Shown here piece after piece: positions 1-9,425 of a stretch of DNA of 64,000 bases. Origin of the DNA: Clostridium puniceum (GTDB lineage Bacteria; Bacillota; Clostridia; Clostridiales; Clostridiaceae). The position numbers and the translations under genes were made by a program. Positions within the stretch are counted from its first letter, which is position 1. Each line of letters starts with the position of its first letter. The notes below the pieces were generated by a model. The model saw only the letters and a program-made list of their open reading frames with translations, searched no databases and had not been told where the DNA came from. Where the stretch lies: positions 1 to 64,000 of the forward strand of contig NZ_LZZM01000154.1 of assembly GCF_002006345.1 (NCBI RefSeq), in the 5' to 3' direction.

Positions 1-24
1 TATATATATATATTGTAAAAATTA

Positions 25-76
25 AAAAAACCATCACTTTTGATATAGAAAAATATTAAAAGCAATGGTTTTTTTT
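25..76. terminator. Bidirectional intrinsic terminator
   Basis: The arms 25-34 and 65-74 are complementary (AAAAAACCAT / ATGGTTTTTT). They continue inward as a second helix, CTTTTGATAT with ATATTAAAAG. There is an A-tract on the left and a T-tract on the right, so the hairpin can terminate transcription from either side. It isolates the FIST gene from whatever lies upstream of the window. Confidence 0.75.
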
Positions 77-217
77 GTTAATTTAGAAAAATAAAAAAAT
101 ATTTGTGATAATAAGTAAAATATAGGAACAATATGTTATAATTGTTTTATAATTTTTGCATAAAAATCTAATGTTAGTAAAGGGGTGTTTTTTAAGTGGG
201 TTGCATAAAGGAAAAAG

Positions 218-1564
218 GTGATTGTTTTGGCTGGCAAAATAAAACAAATAATTAATAATATTATTGAAGAACGATCAAAAGGTAATCCTGCTATTAGAGA
301 AATGACTATAGCTAAATTAATACTAAAGGGACTTAATCCAAATAAGTTTGATGAAAATTCTCTAGATGATGCAGTAATTATTGAAAAACTTCTTAATATT
401 GCTAAGTTACTAAATGTAAAAAGTCTCGATCACGAAGAACCGAATATAAAATCTGCATTTTCAATTAAATTCTTGGAAGAAGAAGCAGTTGCAGATATTA
501 AAAGTCAGTTAAATCTGGCGAATATAAAATTAATAATATTTTTTTCATCTAATAATTATGATCAAGATAAACTTAGTCATCTTATGGAGAAATCTTTTTA
601 TAATTGTGTAGTAGTTGGTTGTTCCACTGCAGGAGAAATTGTGAGTGGAGAATTATTAAAAGATTCTATTGTAGCAATAGCTATTAATTCTAATATTATT
701 TCTGATGTAAAGCTAGAAGTAATTGAAAATATGAGTGGAAATTTAAGTTTAGAAAAAGCTTTCACTTCTTTTGAAAAATATTATAATCAAAGTTTATATA
801 CAATGGATGCGACAAAATTTGTTGGGATAAGTTTAATTGATGGTATAAGTATGAAAGAAGAAAAGATAATGGATTTAATTGGAGATAGAACTAACATTTT
901 TTTCGTTGGTGGGTCAGCAGGAGATGATCATAAATTTTTTAAAACTTATGTGTGTGCAAATGGAAAAGCATATACAGATTCAACAGCGTTATTAATTTTA
1001 AGAATAAGTGATAATGCTGAATTTAGTATAATTAAAACACAAAGCTTTACTACTCTGGATTATGCATTTATTGCAAATAAGGTCAATGAAGAAACGCGTG
1101 AGGTAATTGAATTTAATAATAGACCTGCTATTTTAGAATATGCGGAGGCCATAGGGATATCTTCAGTTGAAGACATATCAAAATACTTTAGAACTAATCC
1201 ACTTGGATTGACTGTGGGAGAAGATGATATATTTATAAGAGCACCTCAACAAACAAAAGGAACTAGTATGCAATTTTATTGTAATATACTTGAAGGAATG
1301 GAAGTTAAATTGCTTAAATCAACAGATATTGTCGAAGATACTAAGAAGGCAATTGAAAATAAAATAAAAGAGATTGGAAGAATTGATGGTATTATAAATT
1401 TTGATTGTGTTGAACGAATTCTTGAATTAGAAGAAAAACAGCTTGAAAAGCAATATGCCGAAATATTTAGAGATATTCCAACAATAGGTTTTTCTACTTA
1501 TGGAGAACAATTTATAGGTCATATGAATCAAACTTCTGCTATGTTGGTTTTTAGAGCAAAATAG
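218..1564 (+). CDS. FIST-domain signal transduction protein
   Basis: A 448-residue soluble protein. After a helical N-terminal part of about 75 residues it shows the FIST N domain (VVVGCSTAGEIVSGE near residue 135; FVGGSAGDD near 230) and a FIST C domain ending in the family-like IGFSTYGEQF. FIST proteins are thought to bind small ligands, perhaps amino acids, and to feed sensory pathways; the ligand here is unknown. The start is uncertain: GTG 218 has AAAGGA five bases upstream, while in-frame TTG 227 has AGGTGA five bases upstream. No membrane segment or signal peptide is visible. The next gene, 79 bases downstream, is a histidine kinase, so the pair probably forms one sensory unit. Confidence 0.85.
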   Translation: MIVLAGKIKQIINNIIEERSKGNPAIREMTIAKLILKGLNPNKFDENSLDDAVIIEKLLNIAKLLNVKSLDHEEPNIKSAFSIKFLEEEAVADIKSQLNLANIKLIIFFSSNNYDQDKLSHLMEKSFYNCVVVGCSTAGEIVSGELLKDSIVAIAINSNIISDVKLEVIENMSGNLSLEKAFTSFEKYYNQSLYTMDATKFVGISLIDGISMKEEKIMDLIGDRTNIFFVGGSAGDDHKFFKTYVCANGKAYTDSTALLILRISDNAEFSIIKTQSFTTLDYAFIANKVNEETREVIEFNNRPAILEYAEAIGISSVEDISKYFRTNPLGLTVGEDDIFIRAPQQTKGTSMQFYCNILEGMEVKLLKSTDIVEDTKKAIENKIKEIGRIDGIINFDCVERILELEEKQLEKQYAEIFRDIPTIGFSTYGEQFIGHMNQTSAMLVFRAK

Positions 1565-1643
1565 CTAAATAAATGGTTAGAAAAATATATATAATTTATT
1601 ATATTTATACAATTAAAATATTCTGAAATGGGGCTATAAGCAA

Positions 1644-3578
1644 ATGCAAGATATACAACTTTTTTTTAATAAAGCGAATATACTTATTGTTAATGATCCT
1701 GATTCTAATGTTGAAATGTTAATAGGAATACTTAAGCTTAAATATTATAATATAAAGAATACTTTAAATTATAAATCAGTGATAGAATTTAAGAAAGAAC
1801 AGTTACCAGACATAATTTTAATTTATACTAATATGGATAAGATGGAGGGCTTTAAAATTTGTACAAGTTTAAAAAATAATAAGAAATTTCAAGATATACC
1901 AATAATTTTAATTGGTTCTAGTAACGAAAATCTTGATAGGGAAAAAGTATTTATTTCAGGTGGCGCTGATTATTTAAATATTCCATTTAGTTCAAAAGAA
2001 ATTATTTCTAAAGTTGAAACATATTTAAAGCTTAGATTTATGCAATTAGAACTACAAAGGATTGATGAAAATCACGAAGAATCTAGGAAGGAAAGATCAG
2101 AAAATCTAAAAGAGGAACTTGATTATATGAAGTTAGTCGAAATGAAATTAAGAAGAGAAAATGATGAATATAAAAAATCTTATGAAGAAATAATGAGAAT
2201 TAATGAAGATTTAGCTCAAACAAACAAGCTATTAGAGGAAAGAGCAAATGATGGCCAGCAACAACTGCATGAAATAGCTTCAGAATTAAAAGAATTTAAT
2301 GTAATGTTAGAGGATGAGATTGCTGAAAGAAATAAAACTGGAGAAGCCTTAAAAGAAAGTGAAAGACAATTTAGATATGCTATAGAAGAATCTCCACTGC
2401 CTATAATGCTATATGCAGAGAATGGAGAAATAAAAAAGATTAATAGAACGTGGACAGATATTACAGGATATACAATTGAAGAGATTCCAACTATTTCTGA
2501 ATGGGCAGCGTTATCTGATGTGTTTATAGGAGATTTAGAAGGTACCAATATAGATAAATTGTTTAATTTAGAAAAAAGACAAAATGATGGGGAATATTAT
2601 ATAAAAACAAAAGAAAGTGATGCTAGGATTTGGAATTTCTATTCAGCATATATTGGGAAATCTCAAGATGGACATAAGCTATTAATGAGAGTAGCAATAG
2701 ACATAACTGAAAAAAAACATATGGAAGAATTAGAGAAAAGTGTTGAGGAAGAAAGAAAAAAATTATATGAGATTAAAGAGTACGACAGGATTAAAACAGA
2801 ATTTTTTTCAAATATTTCTCATGAACTTAGAACTCCTATAAATGTTATTTTTTCTGCATTGCAAATGCATGAACTTAAATTAAAAGATTGCTCATCAAAA
2901 GATAACACTGTAGACAAATATAAATATACAAATATAATGAAACAAAATTGCTATCGTCTTTTAAGACTTGTTAATAACATAATAGATATAACTAAAATCG
3001 ATTCGGGTTATTTTGATATGAATGAAAATAATGTTGATATAGTAAATCTTGTAGAAAATATTACTTTATCGGTAGCAGACTATATTGAAAACAAAGGATT
3101 ATCACTTATATTTGACACAGTTGTAGAAGAAAAAAATATTTCATGTGATCCAGAAAAAATAGAGAGAATTATTTTAAATATATTGTCAAATGCAGTTAAA
3201 TTTACTTCCTCAGGTGGGGAAATTACAGTTAATATAGAGGATTGTATTGAAAATATCTGTATAAAAATAAAAGATACTGGACGGGGGATTCCAGAAGATA
3301 AGATAGATTCAATATTTAAGCGTTTTGTACAAGTTGATAAGTCTCTCACACGGGATTGTGAAGGAAGTGGAATAGGACTTTCTCTTGTAAAATGTTTAGT
3401 AGAGTTACATGATGGAACTATATCAGTAGAAAGTGATATTGGTCAGGGAACTGAATTTATAATACATATTCCATGCAGATTAACAGATGAAGTTAATAAA
3501 GAAGTTGCATGCTGTGATTCAATGGGAGAAAATTTAATTGAAAGAATTAATCTAGAATTCTCAGACATATATAAATAA
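1644..3578 (+). CDS. Hybrid sensor histidine kinase with degenerate receiver, PAS, HisKA and HATPase domains
   Basis: A 644-residue cytosolic kinase. An N-terminal receiver fold spans about residues 10-130, a coiled coil 140-235, a PAS domain 240-357, and HisKA 380-450 with the phosphoacceptor His393 in SNISHELRTP. The ATPase domain at 500-615 has N-box NILSNAVKFTS, G1 DTGRGIP and G2 GSGIGLSL. The receiver looks dead: where receivers carry the acceptor Asp there is Tyr61 (DIILIYTNMDKMEG), the first acidic-pair residue is Asn17 and the KP lysine is Ile113. The receiver is therefore probably a protein-binding or dimerisation module. No separate response regulator lies next to it; the FIST protein just upstream is the likely input partner. 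The start ATG has GGGG ten bases upstream. Confidence 0.9.
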   Translation: MQDIQLFFNKANILIVNDPDSNVEMLIGILKLKYYNIKNTLNYKSVIEFKKEQLPDIILIYTNMDKMEGFKICTSLKNNKKFQDIPIILIGSSNENLDREKVFISGGADYLNIPFSSKEIISKVETYLKLRFMQLELQRIDENHEESRKERSENLKEELDYMKLVEMKLRRENDEYKKSYEEIMRINEDLAQTNKLLEERANDGQQQLHEIASELKEFNVMLEDEIAERNKTGEALKESERQFRYAIEESPLPIMLYAENGEIKKINRTWTDITGYTIEEIPTISEWAALSDVFIGDLEGTNIDKLFNLEKRQNDGEYYIKTKESDARIWNFYSAYIGKSQDGHKLLMRVAIDITEKKHMEELEKSVEEERKKLYEIKEYDRIKTEFFSNISHELRTPINVIFSALQMHELKLKDCSSKDNTVDKYKYTNIMKQNCYRLLRLVNNIIDITKIDSGYFDMNENNVDIVNLVENITLSVADYIENKGLSLIFDTVVEEKNISCDPEKIERIILNILSNAVKFTSSGGEITVNIEDCIENICIKIKDTGRGIPEDKIDSIFKRFVQVDKSLTRDCEGSGIGLSLVKCLVELHDGTISVESDIGQGTEFIIHIPCRLTDEVNKEVACCDSMGENLIERINLEFSDIYK

Positions 3579-3889
3579 GAGTGTGGATAGACTAATATAA
3601 CAATAATTACAAAAGAAATATTTTCATATATTAAAAGTGATTGAAGATGCCAATATGAATTGATTTATTACAATATTCTAATAATTAAAATTTTTAAGTT
3701 CAATATTTAATACATATTTTAGATTAAATAAAATATTAACAATATAAAGGGATTAATGTTAATATTAAATAAAAAATATAAGAAGATGATAATTAAGTAT
3801 TGAACATTAATTCATTATGTATTAAAGAAGTAAGAAAGTATGATTGGATTTCTTTTATTAATTTAAAATTGTTATATTATTAACTAAGC
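3579..3889. other. Intergenic, no gene seen
   Basis: About 310 bases of A/T-rich sequence between the kinase gene and the first glycerol promoter. I find no ORF with a ribosome binding site and no strong terminator hairpin for the kinase gene. Confidence 0.5.
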
Positions 3890-3918
3890 TTGACACTAAA
3901 AAATAAATATGTGATACT
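3890..3918 (+). promoter_or_regulatory. Promoter of the glpF transcript
   Basis: TTGACA (3890-3895), a 17-base spacer and GATACT (3913-3918). The same arrangement with a near-identical spacer occurs upstream of glpP at 5179, which strongly supports both as vegetative (sigma-A) promoters. Confidence 0.75.
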
Positions 3919-3964
3919 GAAATGGTAAGAAAACAATTACATTATGTATCTGAGAGAGATTTTA

Positions 3965-4120
3965 GAAATGTAGGCTATAGAGAGTTAGAGAATAGGCCAC
4001 ATAAAACTAAATTTACTTAGAAAACTTTATTAGTACTAAGTAAATTTATAACTTAGATTTTAAGCAATATAAAGGGTATATTATTGCTTAAAGTGTGAGG
4101 AGTTTTATGTGGCTATAATT
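3965..4120 (+). promoter_or_regulatory. Structured leader RNA of glpF, candidate GlpP target
   Basis: A three-way-junction RNA can be drawn. The outer 14-bp stem pairs 3995-4008 (GGCCACATAAAACT) with 4101-4114 (AGTTTTATGTGGCT). One inner stem pairs 4010-4020 with 4036-4046 and the other pairs 4060-4069 with 4082-4091. A paralogous copy lies at 5792-5950, before glpK. In Bacillus, GlpP with glycerol-3-phosphate antiterminates in glp leaders; that this RNA is its target here is inference. No clear U-tract follows this copy. Confidence 0.65.
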
Positions 4121-4261
4121 ATGGGCAAAAATCACTGGAAAAGATATTTATTAGAATTCTTAAGAAAAACTAGCTTCACTTAAATAACTCTCGAAATCAT
4201 AAATATATAGTGTATAGTTTTCTAGATGGATAATAAAAGGATAAATTTAGGAGTGGTGTAT

Positions 4262-4351
4262 ATGAGAAAGAAAATGTACAATTTCTTTAAATTAAAAGAA
4301 AAACAAATTAATGAATCAATTTGTAAAAATGGGAAGGAGAAAATGTTATGA
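4262..4351 (+). CDS. 29-residue leader peptide overlapping glpF
   Basis: A short ORF beginning MRKKMYNFFKLKEKQ, strongly basic, with a good ribosome binding site (TAGGAGTGG, 4249-4257) just before its ATG. Its TGA stop (4349-4351) overlaps the ATG of glpF (4348-4350) as ATGA, the usual sign of translational coupling. The glpF ribosome binding site GGAAGGAG (4332-4339) lies inside this ORF, so ribosomes on the leader would open it. I know of no homologue and its function is unknown. It could be purely a coupling device. The alternative is a chance ORF, but the paired signals argue against that. Confidence 0.6.
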   Translation: MRKKMYNFFKLKEKQINESICKNGKEKML

Positions 4352-5052
4352 CAATTTTTTTGGCGGAACTAGTAGGTACTTTATTACTTATTCTTTTAGG
4401 TGATGGTGTGGTTGCAAATGTTGTACTGAAAAATTCAAAGGGAAATGGAGCAGGATGGATGGTAATTACGACTGGGTGGGCTTTTGCAGTAGCAATTCCA
4501 GCGCTAATCTTCGGTAGTTATAGTGGAGCTCATTTTAATCCAGCATTAACGATTGCACTTGCAGTTATAGGAAAGGTAGCGTGGACTCAAGTTCCTATCT
4601 ATTTCGCAGGACAATTTTTAGGAGCATTTTTAGGAGCATTTTTGGTATTCATTTTCAATTATGATCAATTTAAAGCTACTGATAATCAAAGAGACAAGCT
4701 TGCAGTATTTTGTACAGGGCCAGCTATAAGAAATAATTTGATGAATTTTATATGTGAGGTCATAGGAACATTTGTATTAGTTTTTGGAATTTTAGGAATG
4801 GGGGCTCAAAATTTAACCAATGGAATGGGCACATTGTTTGTAGGATTTTTAATTTGGGCAATTGGTTTAAGTTTAGGTGGAACAACAGGATATGCAATTA
4901 ATCCAGCTAGAGATTTAGGACCAAGAATTGCACATGCACTATTACCTATACCTAATAAGGGAGATTCAGATTGGGGATATGCATGGATTCCAGTTGCTGC
5001 TCCAATAATAGGAGGAACTTTAGGCGCGGTATTTGCTACAATTTTGTTATAG
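4348..5052 (+). CDS. glpF: Glycerol uptake facilitator (aquaglyceroporin)
   Basis: A 234-residue MIP-family channel with six predicted membrane helices and both half-helix signatures: GAHFNPALTIA near residue 65 and GYAINPARDLGPR near residue 185. The conserved Arg after the second NPA is present, and the Asp that follows (NPARD) is typical of glycerol-conducting rather than water-only members. It passes glycerol through the cytoplasmic membrane by facilitated diffusion; GlpK downstream traps it as glycerol-3-phosphate. Its length is normal for the family. The start is fixed by GGAAGGAG eight bases upstream and by the ATGA overlap with the leader ORF. Confidence 0.95.
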   Translation: MTIFLAELVGTLLLILLGDGVVANVVLKNSKGNGAGWMVITTGWAFAVAIPALIFGSYSGAHFNPALTIALAVIGKVAWTQVPIYFAGQFLGAFLGAFLVFIFNYDQFKATDNQRDKLAVFCTGPAIRNNLMNFICEVIGTFVLVFGILGMGAQNLTNGMGTLFVGFLIWAIGLSLGGTTGYAINPARDLGPRIAHALLPIPNKGDSDWGYAWIPVAAPIIGGTLGAVFATILL

Positions 5053-5178
5053 TAAATAAAATTAAAATATTGTAAAATGATCAAATAAAACCTAATCGAA
5101 AAATATAAAAAAGAGTAATTGAATAATAAATTTAAGTTGATATTTTATTAGATACATATTGTTATGTTATCATTAAAG

Positions 5179-5207
5179 TTGACACTAGAAGATAAATATG
5201 TAATACT
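5179..5207 (+). promoter_or_regulatory. Promoter of glpP-glpK
   Basis: TTGACA (5179-5184), a 17-base spacer and AATACT (5202-5207). The surrounding sequence resembles the glpF promoter at 3890 through the AAACAATTACAT just before glpP, so the two promoters are duplicates. Confidence 0.75.
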
Positions 5208-5242
5208 GAGTAAAAAAAGAAAACAATTACATGGGAGTAGAA

Positions 5243-5800
5243 ATGAATATAAAAGAATTATTAGAAGAAAATCCAGTTATAGCAGCAGTAAAAAATGAAG
5301 AACAACTAGATGGAGCGATAAATTCATCTGCTCAAATTATATTTGTTTTATTTGGAGATGTTATGAATATCAAAAAAATAAGTGAAATCATAGCCGTTAA
5401 GAATAAGATAGGAATAATTCATATCGATTTAGTTGAAGGGCTTACCAATAAGGAAGTTGTTATAAAATACGTAAAGGAAGAGACAAACTTTGATGGAATA
5501 ATTAGTACAAAGCCTCAAGTTGTAAAGCTTGCTAAAAAGTACGATTTAGTAGGAGTTCAAAGAGTTTTTATTTTTGATACACTTTCATTAAATACTGTTA
5601 AAAACCATATGATTTCAGAATGTGATGCAATAGAAGTATTACCAGGAATAATTCCTAAAGTACTTGGAATTATTTCAAAGTATTCAAATAAACCAGTAGT
5701 TGCCGGTGGGCTTATTGAAACTAAAGAAGAGGTAATGCAAGCATTAAGTTCAGGAGCAACATGTATATCTACAACTAAAAAAGAAATTTGGGAAATGTAG
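5243..5800 (+). CDS. glpP: Glycerol-3-phosphate-responsive antiterminator GlpP
   Basis: A 185-residue TIM-barrel-like protein of the GlpP family (IHIDLVEGL, DGIISTKPQVVKLAKK, IEVLPGIIPK, VVAGGLIETKEEV). The family binds glp leader mRNA when loaded with glycerol-3-phosphate and prevents premature termination. I chose ATG 5243 because GGGAG lies five bases before it, whereas ATG 5231 has no ribosome binding site. The gene sits between its own copy of the glp promoter and a structured RNA that separates it from glpK. Its last two codons and stop lie inside the repeat shared with the glpF leader, which suggests that the gene was inserted into, or deleted from, one of two duplicated leaders. Confidence 0.93.
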   Translation: MNIKELLEENPVIAAVKNEEQLDGAINSSAQIIFVLFGDVMNIKKISEIIAVKNKIGIIHIDLVEGLTNKEVVIKYVKEETNFDGIISTKPQVVKLAKKYDLVGVQRVFIFDTLSLNTVKNHMISECDAIEVLPGIIPKVLGIISKYSNKPVVAGGLIETKEEVMQALSSGATCISTTKKEIWEM

Positions 5801-5970
5801 GCTATAGAGAATTAGAGAATAAAGCCACATAAAACTGAATTTACTTAGGAAGATTTTATTAGTACTAAGTAAATTTCAAACTTATACAATGCAATATATT
5901 AATTATATTATTGCTTGATGTATAGGTGGATGTTTTATGTGGCTATAATTTTTAACAAAATTATAGCCAC
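5792..5970 (+). promoter_or_regulatory. Structured RNA between glpP and glpK with two competing folds
   Basis: Fold A repeats the glpF leader architecture: 5823-5835 pairs with 5932-5944 (AGCCACATAAAAC / GTTTTATGTGGCT), enclosing two smaller hairpins and followed by ATAATTTTT. Fold B is a perfect 14-bp hairpin, 5939-5952 with 5957-5970 (GTGGCTATAATTTT / AAAATTATAGCCAC). Both folds need the same GTGGCT at 5939-5944, so they exclude each other. This is the layout expected of an attenuator or antiterminator. Assigning GlpP as the switch is inference. Confidence 0.65.
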
Positions 5971-6095
5971 ACAATTGTAAATTTTATAATGAATTATTTT
6001 TTGTAAGTAATTTGTTAAAAGTATAAGTATTAATAATATTATTATCTTCTAGTGATAGATTAATGAAATAGAAGATTAAAATGGTATAAATTTAA

Positions 6096-7613
<1,518 letters not shown>

Positions 7614-7768
7614 ACTTTAAAAAATTTAATTAATATATATGTTCTAAAAAATTTTGTTCATTAAGATTTAATTTCTATATTAGAGTGATTGGATAAGACA
7701 ACCAATTAAATTATGAACTTTCTTAATTAGAACTTATATAAAATAAAAATTAATTTAAAAATAAATAC

Positions 7769-7797
7769 TGGACAAGTATAGGTTTACAAGATATAAT
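7769..7797 (+). promoter_or_regulatory. Promoter of the glycerol-3-phosphate dehydrogenase operon
   Basis: TGGACA (7769-7774), a 17-base spacer and a perfect TATAAT (7792-7797). It is followed 38 bases later by a terminator-like leader hairpin. Confidence 0.75.
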
Positions 7798-7835
7798 ATA
7801 AACATAAATTGAATATAAATGCTGAGAGAATATAG

Positions 7836-7888
7836 AGTCAAGCATAAAACTATGGTGAATTTTCACCTTGTTTTAGCTTGGCTTTTTT
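7836..7888 (+). promoter_or_regulatory. Leader terminator/antiterminator before the G3P dehydrogenase operon
   Basis: 7836-7850 pairs with 7870-7883 (AGTCAAGCATAAAAC / GTTTTAGCTTGGCT, one bulged A) and encloses a GGTGA/TCACC hairpin. A run of six T follows directly. The outer stem shares the ATAAAAC / GTTTTA core with the glpF and glpK leaders, and CTGAGAGA upstream (7822-7829) also occurs in the glpF leader at 3950. It is probably a third GlpP-controlled terminator. Confidence 0.7.
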
Positions 7889-7981
7889 GGCGCATTAAAA
7901 GAATAATACGTTAATATGTTTTTTCAAAAAGGGAAATTTAATGGTTATTTTATGTGCTTTAGCAAATAAGGAGGATATAAT

Positions 7982-9409
7982 ATGTATGATGTAGCAATAA
8001 TTGGAGCAGGGGTTATAGGGAGTTCTATTTTTAGAGAACTAACTAAGTATGATTTGAAAGTAGTTGTTTTAGAAAAGGAAAGAGATGTATCAATGGGCTC
8101 TAGTAAAGCCAATTCAGCAATAGTTCATGCTGGATATGATCCTAAAGAAGGTACTTTAGCAGCAAAATACAATGTACTTGGGAACCAAATGTTTGAAGAA
8201 TTATGCAAGGAATTAAGTGTACCTTTTAAAAAAAATGGATCATTAATTCTAGCTTTTGATGAAGAAGACTTAAATACAGTAAAAGCTCTTTATGAAAATG
8301 GTACTAGACTTGGGGTGAAAGATTTAAAGATTTTAAATAAAGAGGAGGTTTTAGAATTAGAACCAAATCTTAGTGAAGAAATAAAAGGAGCATTACATGC
8401 ACCAACTGGTGGTATAGTGGGACCATTTGAATATACTATTGCGTTAGCTGAAAATGGAATAGTAAATGGTGGAGAAATTAAATTAAAAAAAGAAGTTGTT
8501 TCAATAGAAAAAAATGATGTGTTTAAAATTACAACTAGTTATGGAGATGTTATAGAAGCTAAATTTGTTATAAATGCAGCTGGACTTTACGCAGATAAAA
8601 TTCATAATTTAATTTGCAAAGAAAGCTTTAAGATAACTCCAAGAAGTGGAGAATATTTTGTAATGGATAAAAACCAAGGAAAGTTAGTTAGCCATACAAT
8701 ATTTCAATGTCCATCAAAACTAGGTAAAGGAGTTTTAGTTACACCAACTGTCCATGGAAATTTACTTGTTGGACCCGATGCTAGAGATATAGAAGATAAA
8801 GAGGAATTAGGAACTGTAGCACATGGTCTAGATGCAATACGTGAAGCATCAATGCGGACAACTAAGAAGATTAATTTTAGAGAAGGTATAAGAAATTTTG
8901 CTGGGCTTAGAGCTATTTCAGATACAGATGACTTTATAATAGAAGAAAATGATGAAGTTAAAGGTTTTATCGATGTAGCAGGAATGAAATCACCAGGATT
9001 ATCTTCAGCTCCAGCAGTAGCAGTAGCCGTAGTAGATATATTATATAAAGCAGGATGCACATTAGAAAAGAAAGAAAATTTTATAGCTAAGAGAAATCAA
9101 ATCCATTTTATGGAGTTGTCAGCTCAAGAAAAAGCTAAAGTTATAAAGGAAAACCCGCAGTATGGAAGAATGGTATGCAGATGCGAAAGTATAACAGAAG
9201 GTGAAATTGTAGATGCAATAAAGAGAAGTATTGGAGAAATTTCACTAGATGGAGTAAAAAGAAGATGCAGACCAGGAATGGGAAGATGCCAAGGTGGTTT
9301 CTGTGGACCAAAAGTTCAAGAAATAATTGCAAGGGAACATGGTATTCCACTTGAAAGTGTTGTTTTAGAAAAAGATAATTCTTATATTCTAGTAGGTAAA
9401 TCAAAGTAG
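7982..9409 (+). CDS. FAD-dependent glycerol-3-phosphate dehydrogenase, GlpA-like, with C-terminal [2Fe-2S] domain
   Basis: A 475-residue flavoprotein. The N-terminal Rossmann motif is AIIGAGVIGSSIFRELTKYD, followed by a DAO-type substrate domain with conserved SSKANSAIVHAGYD. From about residue 400 there is a BFD-like iron-sulfur domain: CRCES, then RRCRPGMGRCQGGFC. Clostridia and spirochaetes use this form for oxidation of glycerol-3-phosphate to dihydroxyacetone phosphate in place of aerobic GlpD. It lacks a membrane anchor and presumably acts with the next two gene products, 17 bases and about 1.3 kb downstream. GGAGG precedes the ATG by nine bases. Substrate assignment rests on its place after glpF-glpP-glpK; the fold alone would also allow a hydroxyglutarate-type oxidase. 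Confidence 0.88.
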   Translation: MYDVAIIGAGVIGSSIFRELTKYDLKVVVLEKERDVSMGSSKANSAIVHAGYDPKEGTLAAKYNVLGNQMFEELCKELSVPFKKNGSLILAFDEEDLNTVKALYENGTRLGVKDLKILNKEEVLELEPNLSEEIKGALHAPTGGIVGPFEYTIALAENGIVNGGEIKLKKEVVSIEKNDVFKITTSYGDVIEAKFVINAAGLYADKIHNLICKESFKITPRSGEYFVMDKNQGKLVSHTIFQCPSKLGKGVLVTPTVHGNLLVGPDARDIEDKEELGTVAHGLDAIREASMRTTKKINFREGIRNFAGLRAISDTDDFIIEENDEVKGFIDVAGMKSPGLSSAPAVAVAVVDILYKAGCTLEKKENFIAKRNQIHFMELSAQEKAKVIKENPQYGRMVCRCESITEGEIVDAIKRSIGEISLDGVKRRCRPGMGRCQGGFCGPKVQEIIAREHGIPLESVVLEKDNSYILVGKSK

Positions 9410-9425
9410 AAGGAGAAGGTTTGTT

